From positions 1 to 56,107 of the forward strand of contig JBLMWU010000244.1 in NCBI GenBank assembly GCA_050257395.1: a stretch of 56,107 nucleotides of DNA. The letters run 5' to 3'. The translations under genes and the position numbers were made by a program. The first letter of the stretch is position 1, and each line of letters starts with the position of its first letter. This DNA is from JAIRTY01 sp050257395 (GTDB taxonomy: Bacteria; Actinomycetota; Actinomycetes; Streptosporangiales; Streptosporangiaceae). Below are positions 11,974 through 20,719 of this stretch, piece after piece. The notes beneath the pieces are model-generated. The model did no database searches. It was not told where the DNA came from and saw nothing but the letters and a program-made list of their open reading frames with translations.

Positions 11974-11993
11974 GGCCCCCTGCTGGCAGGGCC
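11974..11993. terminator. hairpin between the convergent SDR and lipoprotein genes
   Basis: GGCCCCCTGCTGGCAGGGCC can form a stem of seven G-C/A-T pairs with a two-base bulge in the 26-bp gap between the two stop codons. It has no U-tract, as is usual for actinobacterial terminators, and could act in both directions. Confidence 0.4.
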
Positions 11994-11997
11994 CGGT

Positions 11998-12690
11998 TCA
12001 GCCGTGCAGCTGGCTCAGGGTCACCTGCTGGCTCGCGGGCGGCGACCCGGGGATGGTGGCGCTGTTCCACTGGGTGAAGTCGATCTGGCCCGGGCCCTGG
12101 CCGCGGGGTGCGATGATCCGCAGCGGGTAGGCGGGCCCGTGCGCCGCCACGTACCCGGTCCCGCTGCTGTCGCTCACCTTCCAGGCCTGCTGGCCGTTGA
12201 TGGTGAACGGGCCGGTGACCTTGGTGCCCGGCCTGGCGGTCCCGCTGAAGGTCGAGGGATTCATGAGCTGCGACCAGCCCATGCCCCCGGTCAGGCCCGC
12301 GGCGTCCGACGCGGGCAGCACCAGGTACTTGTTGCAGAACGTCCCGCAGGTGCTGATGGGCAGGTGCATGGCGCTGAGCGCGGAGGGGGTCAGCTTCGTG
12401 TAGGCCTTGCCGCCGGTGACCAGGATGGTGACCTGCGCCTGCCCCAGCGCCACGGTCCCGCTCATCCCGCCCGCCCGGGTGAGGCTGAGGTTCAGGTGGA
12501 CCTGCTGGCCGTTGCCGGCCGCCGTGCCGGAGACGTGGACGCTGGTCGCGTTCCTGATCGCGCTGCGCATCTGCCGCGCGAGAGCGGCCGCGCCCGGCGC
12601 GGACCCGGATCCGGTTCCGCCGCCGCAGCCGGCCGCGAGCAGTGCGGACACGGCGACAGCACACCCGGCCAGCCAGCGCTTGCTGCTCAT
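11998..12690 (-). CDS. LppX/LprAFG-like or related secreted lipoprotein
   Basis: A 230-residue protein with a lipoprotein signal peptide: MSSKRW basic start, hydrophobic AVAVSALLAA and lipobox LAAGC with Cys22. The mature part is a beta-rich domain with VHVSGTAAGNGQQVHLNLSL, VTILVTGGKAYTKLT and KVTGPFTINGQQAWKVSD, resembling the half-barrel of the LppX/LprAFG or related outer-envelope lipid-binding families, and has two further cysteines in STCGTFCNKY that may form a disulfide. It was started at the ATG preceded by GGGAGC; the longer upstream frame has no homology. Function unknown; it probably sits on the outer face of the membrane. Confidence 0.7.
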   Translation of the reverse strand: MSSKRWLAGCAVAVSALLAAGCGGGTGSGSAPGAAALARQMRSAIRNATSVHVSGTAAGNGQQVHLNLSLTRAGGMSGTVALGQAQVTILVTGGKAYTKLTPSALSAMHLPISTCGTFCNKYLVLPASDAAGLTGGMGWSQLMNPSTFSGTARPGTKVTGPFTINGQQAWKVSDSSGTGYVAAHGPAYPLRIIAPRGQGPGQIDFTQWNSATIPGSPPASQQVTLSQLHG

Positions 12691-13450
12691 GGTTGCTCCC
12701 TTGCGCGTTATGGCGCGCGCGGCAGGGTGCCGCCAGCCGGCCCGGTCCGTGCCCGGGTGAGAAACAGCTGATCCGCGCTCGCCGGGCCGCAGCGATGACC
12801 ATCTGTTACGCAATTCGGCATTCTGCCACGGCCATCGCCGCCGGGTGCCCCGGGGGCGCGGGGGCGGGCGCAGGCGGCGGGAGGCAGGATCATCAGGTGA
12901 CCGGCGGCACCGCATCCTGGCTGGGTGAGCTGGCCCGCCTGGCATGCCCACCTGCCGGGCCAGTTCGCGAAGGCGGTGGATAAGGTCAGCCGGTACACGG
13001 AGCGGCCCTGCTCCGTCAGCTGCCGGAGCGGCCGGCCTCGCCGCCGGACTGACCGGCCCGGTCCGGCCCTGGGGAGATTGAGGCCATGGCGGAGCTGCAG
13101 CCACCTGGGGCGGGCCGTCAGGGGCGGCCCGCCCTCGTCGCCATGGAGAGCGTGATGGACAAGTTGGCATCCTCCCCGGCCTGCCGGGCCGGAGATTCCA
13201 GCCGCGGCCCTCGCGGGCCACGCTGTCGGTTCGCGGTTCGCCGGCCCGGCAGTCCGGAAGCCTCCCCGCGCAGCCACGGCATGCCCTGCCGCGGTCTCAC
13301 AAGAGCCCGCTTGGTTGTCGCAGGCATGACGAGCATGCCATGCCGTGCCGACATTTCGCGGGAGGTGGCGCGGGGTAACCAGACCACAGCGATCCGGGAT
13401 GCAGGACTGGCGCTCGCTGCCGCGTCCGGCGGCCCGGCGGCCGGCTGACC
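12691..13450. other. 760-bp stretch with no convincing gene
   Basis: Several frames stay open on both strands, but none shows a recognisable domain or a good start with ribosome site, and their amino-acid composition is the Pro/Arg/Gly bias expected of non-coding high-GC DNA. A short minus-strand segment reading LTEQGRSVYRLTLS (near 13000) hints at a decayed regulator, but this is weak. A dyad GGCATG-ACGA-GCATGCC (near 13323-13339) could be an operator or hairpin. Confidence 0.5.
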
Positions 13451-14155
13451 ATGGAACGTTCCCGGCGGCACGAGGCCGCGCGCGACACGCTGGTGGTGCT
13501 GCTCACCGTCACCACCGGGGTGGTGGACGCGGCCTGCTTCCTCGGCCTGGGCAGCGTGTTCAGCAGCGTGATCACCGGCAACCTGGTGCTGCTCGGCATC
13601 GCGGCCGGGACGGCGAGCGCGTCTCTGGCGGTGCACAGCGGGGTGGCGCTGGCCGGCTACTCGGCCGGCGTCGCGGCCGGGGCGCCGCTCGCGGCCCGGC
13701 GGGCCCCCACCGACGGCACCTGGCCGCCGAGTGTGACCGTCACCCTGTCCGCCGAGCTGGTCATCATGTCGGTGTTCGGTGTCGGCTGGGAGCTGACCGG
13801 CACCCATCCGGGCTTCGCCGGCCAGCTGCTGCTGGTGGCCGCGCTCGCCGCCTGCATGGGCATGCAGGGGGCTGCGGTCCGCCAGCTCGGCCAGATGTCG
13901 ACGACGTACCTGACCAGCACCCTCACCGGGCTCGTCAGCTCGCTGGCGACCCGCACCCGGCACGAGGCGCTGCCGCGCAGCCTCGGCGTCCTGGCCGCCA
14001 TCATCACCGGCGCGGTGATCGGCAGCGTGGTGGTCACCTGGGCGCGCGCCTGGCTGCCCGCGGTCATGCTGGCCCCGCTCGGCACCGTGATCTTCCTCTC
14101 GGTGGCCGGGTTCGAGCCCGTCCGCGAGCACCTGTCCGGCGGCCGGGACCGCTGA
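13451..14155 (+). CDS. YoaK/DUF1275 family membrane protein
   Basis: A 234-residue integral membrane protein with about six hydrophobic segments. It shows the DUF1275 signatures TGVVDAACFLGLGSVFSSVITGNLVLLG near the N-terminus (TGN motif) and GMQGAAVRQLGQMSTTYLTSTLTG in the middle (the conserved QGA...T.Y.T.T.TG motif). The family is widespread in actinobacteria and proteobacteria; its biochemical function is not established. It ends seven bases before the convergent membrane-protein gene. The start ATG lies directly after a stop codon of another frame and has no obvious Shine-Dalgarno. Confidence 0.85.
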   Translation: MERSRRHEAARDTLVVLLTVTTGVVDAACFLGLGSVFSSVITGNLVLLGIAAGTASASLAVHSGVALAGYSAGVAAGAPLAARRAPTDGTWPPSVTVTLSAELVIMSVFGVGWELTGTHPGFAGQLLLVAALAACMGMQGAAVRQLGQMSTTYLTSTLTGLVSSLATRTRHEALPRSLGVLAAIITGAVIGSVVVTWARAWLPAVMLAPLGTVIFLSVAGFEPVREHLSGGRDR

Positions 14156-14161
14156 CCGGCC

Positions 14162-15766
14162 TTAGTTCGCCGGCGCCCGGTCGCGGTCCGCGGGCTGGGC
14201 GCCGGGCGCGCTGGCGGGCGGGTAGGCGGGCACGTCAGCGGGCTGGCGGCGGCCCGCCCGCGCGCGGCGGGCGAGCGGGACCGTCACCGCCAGCGCACCG
14301 GCCGGCGGGAGCATGACCAGGGCCGGCAGCTGGTAGCGCCAGCTGAACTCGAAGGCGTCCGAGGCGAGCAGCAGGATCACCGCGCTGGCCAGGACGAGCA
14401 GGCAGGCCGCCGCGGCCTCCCGGGCCGCGGCGGGCAGCCGGAACCGCCGCAGCAGCCCGGCGCTGGCCGCGATGCCCGCCAGCACGCAGAAAGCCAGCAG
14501 CGGGCCCGGCGTGTAGCCACCGCCGCGCTGGTAGGCGCGCAGGAACGACGCCAGCGGCGGCACCGCGACCGGCCCGCCGCCGCCGAAGCGCTCGGCGGTG
14601 CCCAGCACCTTGACCGTCCCCAGCGGGGTCAGGCTGGCGAACGTGACCTGGCCGCCGCTCACGGTCACATACGGGGGGTATTGCGGATAGCCGGCCTGGA
14701 ACTGCCAGCGGTCGATCGGGGTGTCGCCGGGGCTGGTCGCCCGCTGCAGCGCGAACAGCTTGACCGAGTCGCGGGCCACCGCCGCGGCGACGCTGGCCGG
14801 CTGCTGGAGGACCACCCGGCGGGCGAAGTCCACCATCAGGTTGTGGTTGCGCATCCCGGCCGGCGGGATGTAGGTCTTGATCGGCGACGCCGCGTCGTGG
14901 TCCAGGCCGTCCGGGCCGAGCCGCTTCTCGCTGGCGGTGGGGCACAGCGGCCGCTCGTAGGACGGCAGCGACAGCCGCCCGCAGTCCGCCACCTGGGCCA
15001 CCCGGCCGTAGATCGTGCTGGACGCGTACGGGGCCAGCGAGAAGTGCTTGATCGAGACGTAGTTCACGAAGCTGGCGCCGAGGATCGGCAGCGCGAACGC
15101 CGCGCACAGCATCGCCGCCTGGCCGAGCCGCTGCCGCCAGCCCGGGGCGGCCATGACCAGCGCGTACACCAGCGCGGGGACGATGAGGATCTCGCCGACC
15201 TGCCGGAACGCCGCGGACGCACCGAGCGCCAGCCCCCCGGTGATGATCATCCACCGCACCGGCCGGGGCTGCCACAGCAGCGCCACCAGGCCGGTCACCA
15301 GCACCGCCTCGAACCAGACGTCGGGCATGATGCTCTGCTCCATCTGGAGCTGGTAGGCGTCCAGCAGCACCGGGGCGGCGGCCAGGGCCGCCAGCCAGCG
15401 GGGCGCGTGGCGGCGCAGCAGCAGGGCGTACAGCGCGACCGCCATGCCCAGCCCGAGCAGATGCTGGATCGCGGCCACACTGGCCGGGTTGCCGAGCGGC
15501 AGCAGGACCTTGAGCACCAGCTCGTACCCGGGCGGGTCGTTCCCCGGGTAGGCGCCGAGCAGGTACTTGATCGTGTCGATGTAGAACAGCGCCGGGCGGT
15601 AGGCGACCTGGGTCACCACCCGCAGCGCCAGGCCCGCTGTCAGCAGCGCGGTCAGCAGCCAGTGCCGGCGCGCCGCGCTGGCAGCCGCGCCGGCCAGCCG
15701 CCGGGCGGCGGCGGCCGCCCGCTGCCAGCCCGCACCAGGGCTCGAAAGCAATCGCATGAACGTCAT
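14162..15766 (-). CDS. large multi-pass membrane protein, GT-C glycosyltransferase-like
   Basis: A 534-residue protein with about 10-11 transmembrane segments. After the first (LLTALLTAGLALRVV) comes an extracytoplasmic loop with FYIDTIKYLLGAYPGNDPPGYE, whose acidic residue is where GT-C enzymes (PMT/ArnT-like, lipid-phosphate-sugar users) carry the catalytic Asp. A roughly 150-residue external domain (about 255-400) with RLSLPSYERPLCPT separates the two membrane halves. It is therefore a candidate mannosyl- or arabinosyl-type transferase of cell-envelope glycans, but no family-specific motif proves it. A basic, Pro-rich tail is cytoplasmic. A second Met at residue 4 could be the start. Confidence 0.65.
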   Translation of the reverse strand: MTFMRLLSSPGAGWQRAAAAARRLAGAAASAARRHWLLTALLTAGLALRVVTQVAYRPALFYIDTIKYLLGAYPGNDPPGYELVLKVLLPLGNPASVAAIQHLLGLGMAVALYALLLRRHAPRWLAALAAAPVLLDAYQLQMEQSIMPDVWFEAVLVTGLVALLWQPRPVRWMIITGGLALGASAAFRQVGEILIVPALVYALVMAAPGWRQRLGQAAMLCAAFALPILGASFVNYVSIKHFSLAPYASSTIYGRVAQVADCGRLSLPSYERPLCPTASEKRLGPDGLDHDAASPIKTYIPPAGMRNHNLMVDFARRVVLQQPASVAAAVARDSVKLFALQRATSPGDTPIDRWQFQAGYPQYPPYVTVSGGQVTFASLTPLGTVKVLGTAERFGGGGPVAVPPLASFLRAYQRGGGYTPGPLLAFCVLAGIAASAGLLRRFRLPAAAREAAAACLLVLASAVILLLASDAFEFSWRYQLPALVMLPPAGALAVTVPLARRARAGRRQPADVPAYPPASAPGAQPADRDRAPAN

Positions 15767-16027
15767 CCCGGCAGGTGGGTAGCGTTCCCCCGGGCAGTCA
15801 CACCTGCCGCCGCCCGGAGCACCGACAACGCGTGGTACCGACGTGCTGAGGCCGCCCGGGAGGTTCCGGCCGGCCTCTAGTTAGCTCAGCGTAAGCATAC
15901 AGATACATTTTGTTACGGCCTGCACGGGGACCTAACGCCTGCCGCCGGGCCCCTGGCACGCGGGCAGGCTTTTCATTGTGGCACAGGGGCACGCATGCGC
16001 AGCGCGCGCCCAGCGGTGGCTTGTCAA

Positions 16028-16033
16028 TAGGCT
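16028..16033 (+). promoter_or_regulatory. -10 box for nth (leaderless)
   Basis: TAGGCT is followed by six bases and the GTG start at 16040, and no Shine-Dalgarno is present. The 15767-16039 gap also holds an A/T-rich piece (about 15878-15925, including AGCATA, a reverse-strand TATGCT) that probably supplies the promoter of the divergent membrane-protein gene. Confidence 0.5.
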
Positions 16034-16039
16034 GAACCC

Positions 16040-16747
16040 GTGATCCAGGATCCCCCTTCGCGGACCGCCCTCGTGCGCCGTGCCCGCCGCGTCAACCGCG
16101 AACTGGCCGAGCTCTACCCGGACGCCCACTGCGAGCTCGACTTCACCTCGCCGCTGGAGCTGCTCGTCGCCACCATCCTGTCGGCGCAGTGCACGGACAA
16201 GCGGGTCAACATGGTGACGCCGGTCCTGTTCTCCCGGTACCGCACGGCCGCCGACTACGCCGCCGCGGACCGGGCCGAGCTGGAGAAGATCATCCAGTCC
16301 ACCGGGTTCTTCCGGGCCAAGGCGAACAGCCTGATCGGGCTGGGCCAGGCGCTGTGCGACCGCTACGGCGGCGAGGTCCCGGGCCGCCTGGCCGACCTCG
16401 TCAGCCTGCCCGGGGTGGGCCGCAAGACCGCCAACGTGGTGCTCGGGAACGCGTTCGGGGTGCCGGGCATCACCGTGGACACCCACTTCTCCCGGCTGTC
16501 CCGGCGCCTGGGCTGGACCACCCAGACCGATCCGGACAAGATCGAGCAGGAAGCTGGCGCGCTCATCCCGCGTTCTGAATGGACGATGCTCTCGCACCGG
16601 CTCATCTGGCACGGCCGCCGGGTCTGCCACGCCCGCCGCCCCGCCTGCGGCGCCTGCGGCGTCGCCCGGTGGTGCCCGGCGTTCGGCGAAGGGCCCACCG
16701 ACGAGAAGACCGCCCGGGCACTGGTCAAGGCGGGTCCCTTCTCATGA
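16040..16747 (+). CDS. nth: endonuclease III (DNA glycosylase/AP lyase)
   Basis: A 235-residue base-excision-repair enzyme that removes oxidised pyrimidines. It shows the helix-hairpin-helix LPGVGRKTANVVLG with catalytic Lys129, the catalytic Asp147 in VDTHF, and a C-terminal [4Fe-4S] loop C196-x6-C203-x2-C206-x5-C212, all in the canonical spacing. The start is GTG 16040, apparently leaderless. It overlaps the following nudix gene by four bases (ATGA). The nth-nudix-marP order matches the mycobacterial Rv3674c-Rv3671c region, apart from a thioredoxin-like gene that is missing here. Confidence 0.95.
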   Translation: MIQDPPSRTALVRRARRVNRELAELYPDAHCELDFTSPLELLVATILSAQCTDKRVNMVTPVLFSRYRTAADYAAADRAELEKIIQSTGFFRAKANSLIGLGQALCDRYGGEVPGRLADLVSLPGVGRKTANVVLGNAFGVPGITVDTHFSRLSRRLGWTTQTDPDKIEQEAGALIPRSEWTMLSHRLIWHGRRVCHARRPACGACGVARWCPAFGEGPTDEKTARALVKAGPFS

Positions 16748-17403
16748 CCCTGGGGATGGCTGCCGGCGTGCCGGAGTGGCTGGCACGGCTCGCGGAAACG
16801 GCACCGCGGATGCCGGTGCCGCCGCCGATGCGCCCGCCGGCCGGCAGCCGTCCCTCCGCCGTGCTGGTGCTCTTCGGACAGGGCACCGCCGGCCCGGACC
16901 TGCTCATCATCCAGCGCAGCCCGTGGCTGCGGCGGCACGCCGGCCAGGCGGCGTTCCCCGGCGGCGTGATCGAGCCCGCCGACGACGGCCCGGTTGGCGC
17001 GGCCCTCCGGGAAGCAGCCGAGGAAGTGGGCGTGGACCCGGCCGGCGTCGAGGTGCTCGGGCAGCTGCCGGACCTGTTCATCGCCCGCAGCGGCTTCCGC
17101 GTCACGCCGGTGCTGGGCTGGTGGCACAGCCCGGGGCCGATCACCGCCGCCGCGGACGGGGAGGTGACCTCGGCGGCCCGGGTCAGCCTCGCCGACCTCG
17201 CCGACCCGGCGAACCGGCTGACCGTGCGGCACCCCTCCGGCCTGGCCGGGCCGGCGTTCCGGGTGCACGGCATGCTGGTGTGGGGCTTCACCGCGCTGCT
17301 GGTGGACCGGCTGCTCACGCTCGGCGGCTGGGAGCGGCCGTGGGATCGCGGCCGGGAAGAGGACCTGCCGCCGGACGTGCTCGGGCTGCCCGCGCCGGGC
17401 TAG
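16744..17403 (+). CDS. NUDIX hydrolase, CoA pyrophosphatase type (Rv3672c-like)
   Basis: A 219-residue nudix hydrolase. The nudix helix is seen as GGVIEPADDGPVG followed by AALREAAEEVGV, with the REAAEEVG catalytic glutamates intact; the position before it is Asp, as in CoA-pyrophosphatase members. The preceding IIQRSPWLRRHAGQAAFPGG matches the family motif LxxRSxxLRxHxGQxxFPGG that distinguishes CoA/acyl-CoA pyrophosphatases. It probably hydrolyses CoA derivatives to phosphopantetheine and 3',5'-ADP. The ATG overlaps the nth stop (ATGA), so it is translationally coupled; no separate ribosome site is evident. Confidence 0.9.
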   Translation: MTLGMAAGVPEWLARLAETAPRMPVPPPMRPPAGSRPSAVLVLFGQGTAGPDLLIIQRSPWLRRHAGQAAFPGGVIEPADDGPVGAALREAAEEVGVDPAGVEVLGQLPDLFIARSGFRVTPVLGWWHSPGPITAAADGEVTSAARVSLADLADPANRLTVRHPSGLAGPAFRVHGMLVWGFTALLVDRLLTLGGWERPWDRGREEDLPPDVLGLPAPG

Positions 17404-17465
17404 GAATCTGGTGACGGTTACCGGTCGGTCACGGCGAGCGTGTCCCGCCGGCCCGGATCGCCCGA

Positions 17466-17471
17466 TACCGT
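17466..17471 (+). promoter_or_regulatory. -10 box for marP (leaderless)
   Basis: TACCGT is followed by six bases and the GTG at 17478. The protease therefore has its own promoter in the 74-bp gap after the nudix gene. Confidence 0.45.
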
Positions 17472-17477
17472 GAGCGG

Positions 17478-18668
17478 GTGCCGGGTGATCTGCTGGATTT
17501 GATCTTGATTGCGCTCGCCGCCGCCTTTGCCGTCGCGGGCTACCGTCAGGGCTTCATCGTTGGCGTCCTGAGCTTCGTCGGCTTCCTCGGCGGCGGCGCG
17601 ATCGGCGCCCTCATCTCACCGGGGATCGCCCGGGCGCTGGTCAAGACCCCCACCCAGCAGGCCCTGGTCGCCATCGTGGTGCTGTTCCTCGCGGCCATGC
17701 TCGGCCAGCTGCTGGCCTCGGTGATCGGCGCGTCCATGCGCTCCCACGTGACCTGGCGGACCGCCGCGTACGTGGACGCCACCGGCGGCGCCGTGGTCAG
17801 TGTCATCTCGGTGCTGCTGCTCGCCTGGCTCTTCGGCTCCGCGCTCGTCAACGCCCCGTTCCGCGGCCTCGCCAGCCAGATCAACCGGTCGGCGGTGCTG
17901 CAGAGCGTGGACCGGCTGATGCCCCCGTCCGCGCACACCATGTTCTCCAACTTCCGCCGGCTGGTGGCCAGCGGCCCCTACACCCAGGTCTTCGGCGCGC
18001 TCGGCGCTGAGGGGGCGCTGGCCGTGCCGCCGCCCAGCGCCGGCGTGCTCACCTCACGGGGGCTCGCCCGCGACGCCAGCAGCATCGTCAAGATCGTCGG
18101 CAACGCGCCGAGCTGCTCCAAGCGGATCGAGGGCTCCGGGTTCGTGTACGCGCCGAACCACGTGATGACCAACGCGCACGTGGTGGCCGGGGTCACCGAC
18201 GGCCCCACGGTGTACACCCGTCACCACGTGTCCCACCACGCCACCGTGGTCCTGTACGACCCGGAACGGGACATCGCGGTGCTGTACGTGCCGGGGCTGC
18301 ACGCCCCGCCCCTGCACTTCCTGCCCCCCGCCAGCCCGGGCAGCGACGCGATCGTCGTCGGCTACCCGCTCAACAGCGGGTTCACCGCCGTGCCCGCGCG
18401 GATCGGGCCCGAGCAGTCAGCCACCGGCCTGAACATCTACTCGACCCGCAACGTCACCCGCGACATCTACGCGGTGCGGGCGGTGGTGCAGCCAGGCAAC
18501 TCCGGCGGCCCGCTGATCGCGCCCGGCGGCGGGGTCTACGGGGTCGTGTTCGCCCAGGCGGTCGGCGTGGCGGACACCGGTTACGCGCTGACTGCGGGCG
18601 AGGTGGCGCCGGACGCGCAGCACGGCGACGCGGCCGTCGCCGCCGTCCCGACCCAGGGCTGCGCGTAG
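17478..18668 (+). CDS. marP: MarP-type membrane-anchored serine protease
   Basis: A 396-residue protein with an N-terminal CvpA-like domain of four transmembrane helices (about 5-125) and a C-terminal periplasmic chymotrypsin-like protease. The catalytic triad is H234 (TNAHVV), D265 (ERDIAVLYV) and S342 (PGNSGGPL). Two cysteines, C213 and C395, fall at the positions of the C214-C395 disulfide that stabilises Mycobacterium tuberculosis MarP (Rv3671c). In that organism it protects against acid and oxidative stress by processing cell-wall hydrolases. The neighbours (nth, nudix, ephE-like hydrolase, holin-like protein) reproduce the mycobacterial locus. The GTG start is supported by the adjacent -10 box. 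Confidence 0.93.
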   Translation: MPGDLLDLILIALAAAFAVAGYRQGFIVGVLSFVGFLGGGAIGALISPGIARALVKTPTQQALVAIVVLFLAAMLGQLLASVIGASMRSHVTWRTAAYVDATGGAVVSVISVLLLAWLFGSALVNAPFRGLASQINRSAVLQSVDRLMPPSAHTMFSNFRRLVASGPYTQVFGALGAEGALAVPPPSAGVLTSRGLARDASSIVKIVGNAPSCSKRIEGSGFVYAPNHVMTNAHVVAGVTDGPTVYTRHHVSHHATVVLYDPERDIAVLYVPGLHAPPLHFLPPASPGSDAIVVGYPLNSGFTAVPARIGPEQSATGLNIYSTRNVTRDIYAVRAVVQPGNSGGPLIAPGGGVYGVVFAQAVGVADTGYALTAGEVAPDAQHGDAAVAAVPTQGCA

Positions 18669-18698
18669 CCGCCCGGCCAGGGCGGCTCCGCCGCCGGG

Positions 18699-19232
18699 TC
18701 AGGCCGGCGGCCGGCCCGGCTGCGGACCGCGCAGCCGGATGGTCAGGCCGCTGCCGGCGCTGAGGCCGTCCCGTTCCAGCTGGCCGGCGAGCGCCCGGGC
18801 GGCGGCCGCCACCCCGGCCGCGTCGATGCCGTGCGGTGCCGGGGCGTCCTGGGCCGGCCCCGGCGGGCTGATGCGGTCCGCGCCCCGCCGCAGCAGCGCC
18901 ACCGCTCCCCGGGCGTTGCCGCGCTGCGCGTGGGTGAGGCCCACCGCGACCTGCGCCAGCCCCTGCCACAGGTCGCGCTCCTGCGCCGGTGCCGCTTTCC
19001 ACGATGCTTCCAGCACTTCATGGGCATGGAACGGGCGGCCTTCGTCCAGCAGTGCCTGCGCGCGGCCCAGCGCTTCGGCCGGGGGGAGGGCCGGCTCCTC
19101 CGGGACCGGCTCCTCGCCGGCCGCGCCGCGCGGGAGCGGCCGCCCCGACGCGTCCCGGGGCCGGGCGTTGCGCGGCCGGCCGGTCTCGTCCCGGTCCCGG
19201 TCCGCCCGGCCCGGGCCGCTGCGCTCACTCAT
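18699..19232 (-). CDS. DUF309 domain protein
   Basis: A 177-residue protein. Residues 48-120 contain the DUF309 signature: ALLDEGRPFHAHEVLEASWK, then AQERDLWQGLAQVAVGLTHAQRGN with the conserved H-x2-H/E pattern and W residues. The N-terminal 45 residues are charged and probably disordered. DUF309 proteins are small all-helical proteins of unknown function, sometimes near riboflavin or stress genes. The ribosome site GGGAGG lies just before the ATG. It follows the epoxide-hydrolase gene on the same strand after 112 bp. Confidence 0.8.
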   Translation of the reverse strand: MSERSGPGRADRDRDETGRPRNARPRDASGRPLPRGAAGEEPVPEEPALPPAEALGRAQALLDEGRPFHAHEVLEASWKAAPAQERDLWQGLAQVAVGLTHAQRGNARGAVALLRRGADRISPPGPAQDAPAPHGIDAAGVAAAARALAGQLERDGLSAGSGLTIRLRGPQPGRPPA

Positions 19233-19344
19233 TGGCCTCCCTCGCGGGCGCTTCGCATGGTCGTGCCGGAGGCGCGCCGGCCAGCAGCGTGGCCCGGCGC
19301 CTGCGGCACCCCCGGCCTAAATCCCAAAAGCTGACATCAGTGTG

Positions 19345-20268
19345 TCATCGTTCCGGCTCGGGGTCGGCCAGCCAGCTGCGGAGCTCGGAATCGAAGCGCT
19401 CGGGCTGCTCTTCCTGCGGGAAATGACCGGCGCCGTCGATCAGCCGCCACCGGTACGGGGCGTCCACGTAGCGGCCGGAGCCGCGGGCGGTGTCCGGCAG
19501 CACGCAGCTGTCCAGCGCCCCGTGCAGGTGCAGGGTGGGCGCCTGGATGGGGGCCCGCATGCGGCGGGCGTAGCGCAGGCCGTCGGGCCGCACCCGGGAC
19601 CGCACGTACCAGCGGTAGTACTCCAGCGCAGAGTGCGCCACGGACGGGACCCGCATGGCGGCCCGGTACCGCTCCTCGGTTTCCCGGTCGGGCCAGCCCG
19701 GGCCGGACCAGGACCGCAGCAGCCGGCCCACCCGCTCCGCGTCACGGCGGACCAGCTGCCGCTCAGGCAGCATCGGGACCTGGAAGCCGAGGACGTAGCT
19801 GCTGCTGCGGCCCTGCCGCAGCGGGCCGGTGACCACCGACGTGCGCAGGCGCAGCGGATGCGCCACCGATACGATCCCGAGCCGCCGCACGGCCTTCGGG
19901 TGGTACGCCGCGGCCGTCCAGGCGACCAGCCCGCCCCAGTCATGGCCGATGACGACCGCGTTGGCCTCGCCCAGCGCCCGGATCAGCCCGGCGGCGTCGG
20001 ACGCGGCGGTCATCAGGTCGTAGCCGCGCGGCGGCTTGTCGCTGCCGCCGTAGCCGCGCAGGTCCGCCGCGACCGCCCGGAAACCGGCCCGGGCCAGCGA
20101 TTCGAGCTGCCACCGCCAGGTCCACCAGAACTGCGGGAAGCCGTGCAGCATCAGCACCAGCGGGCCCTCGCCGTTCTCGGCGATGTGGAACCGGGTCCCG
20201 TTGGCGGTGACGGCCCGGTGCGACCAGGGGCCGTCCAGGTAGACGGCCGAGTCGCCGATCATGACCAC
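19345..20268 (-). CDS. alpha/beta hydrolase, epoxide hydrolase family (EphE-like)
   Basis: A 307-residue alpha/beta hydrolase. The oxyanion motif is HGFPQFWW (42-49), the nucleophile is Asp110 in GHDWGG (the Asp typical of epoxide hydrolases and dehalogenases), the acid is probably the Asp of HGALDSC, and the base is His near 282 in GAGHFPQEE. The cap domain carries Tyr residues (SALEYYRWY) that could activate an epoxide. It corresponds in position to ephE (Rv3670) next to marP. The start is GTG 20268 or ATG 20262, only a few bases after the holin-like gene's stop, so the two are probably cotranscribed. Confidence 0.85.
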   Translation of the reverse strand: MVMIGDSAVYLDGPWSHRAVTANGTRFHIAENGEGPLVLMLHGFPQFWWTWRWQLESLARAGFRAVAADLRGYGGSDKPPRGYDLMTAASDAAGLIRALGEANAVVIGHDWGGLVAWTAAAYHPKAVRRLGIVSVAHPLRLRTSVVTGPLRQGRSSSYVLGFQVPMLPERQLVRRDAERVGRLLRSWSGPGWPDRETEERYRAAMRVPSVAHSALEYYRWYVRSRVRPDGLRYARRMRAPIQAPTLHLHGALDSCVLPDTARGSGRYVDAPYRWRLIDGAGHFPQEEQPERFDSELRSWLADPEPER

Positions 20269-20272
20269 CCGA

Positions 20273-20719
20273 TCACCCCGCCTCGGGGATCGCGGGGGCG
20301 GCCGTCTCCTCGTCCCGGCGCAGCAGGGCCAGATCGTCGTGCACCGATGCCCTGGTCCGTCGCAGCCCGCTCATCCGCCGCATCTTGAGCCAGACGACGG
20401 CGCAGGCCGTCGCCGCCAGCACCACGCACAGGCCGGCCACGATCAGGAACGCCGCCCAGTTCCAGATGCCCAGCGTGATCAGCCCGAAAGCGAGCGCGAT
20501 GCACAGGAGCACCAGCACCAGGCAGCTGGCGAACCCGGCGATGCCCAGCAGCGCGGCTGACAGGCCGACCTTGCGCATGTCGGCGCGCAGCTCCACCTTG
20601 GCAAGCTCGACCTCGTACCGGATCAGCCGGGTGAGGTCCTTGACGGCGAGCGAAACGAGATCGCCAACCGATTGCTTACTGCCGTTCTCCGACAGCCGCG
20701 CGGTTGCTGGCTCGGCCAT
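20273..20719 (-). CDS. phage-holin-family (Holin-X/PF07332-like) membrane protein
   Basis: A 148-residue protein with an amphipathic N-terminal region (VGDLVSLAVKDLTRLIRYEVELAKVELR) followed by two transmembrane segments (about 53-77 and 84-110) and a charged C-terminal tail. This is the actinobacterial holin-superfamily III layout, and in mycobacteria a similar small membrane protein (Rv3669) lies beside ephE and marP. Despite the name there is no prophage context. It is a probable accessory of the MarP locus. Shine-Dalgarno GGGAGGAG precedes the ATG. Confidence 0.85.
   Translation of the reverse strand: MAEPATARLSENGSKQSVGDLVSLAVKDLTRLIRYEVELAKVELRADMRKVGLSAALLGIAGFASCLVLVLLCIALAFGLITLGIWNWAAFLIVAGLCVVLAATACAVVWLKMRRMSGLRRTRASVHDDLALLRRDEETAAPAIPEAG

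Noticed and set aside
13086..13448. A 120-codon plus-strand frame in the 12.7-13.4 kb gap
   Set aside because: No recognisable domain, no ribosome site, composition typical of non-coding high-GC DNA.
20273..20719. Prophage or lysis cassette suggested by the holin-like gene
   Set aside because: No endolysin, integrase, tail or terminase genes nearby; the gene belongs to the conserved marP-ephE chromosomal block.
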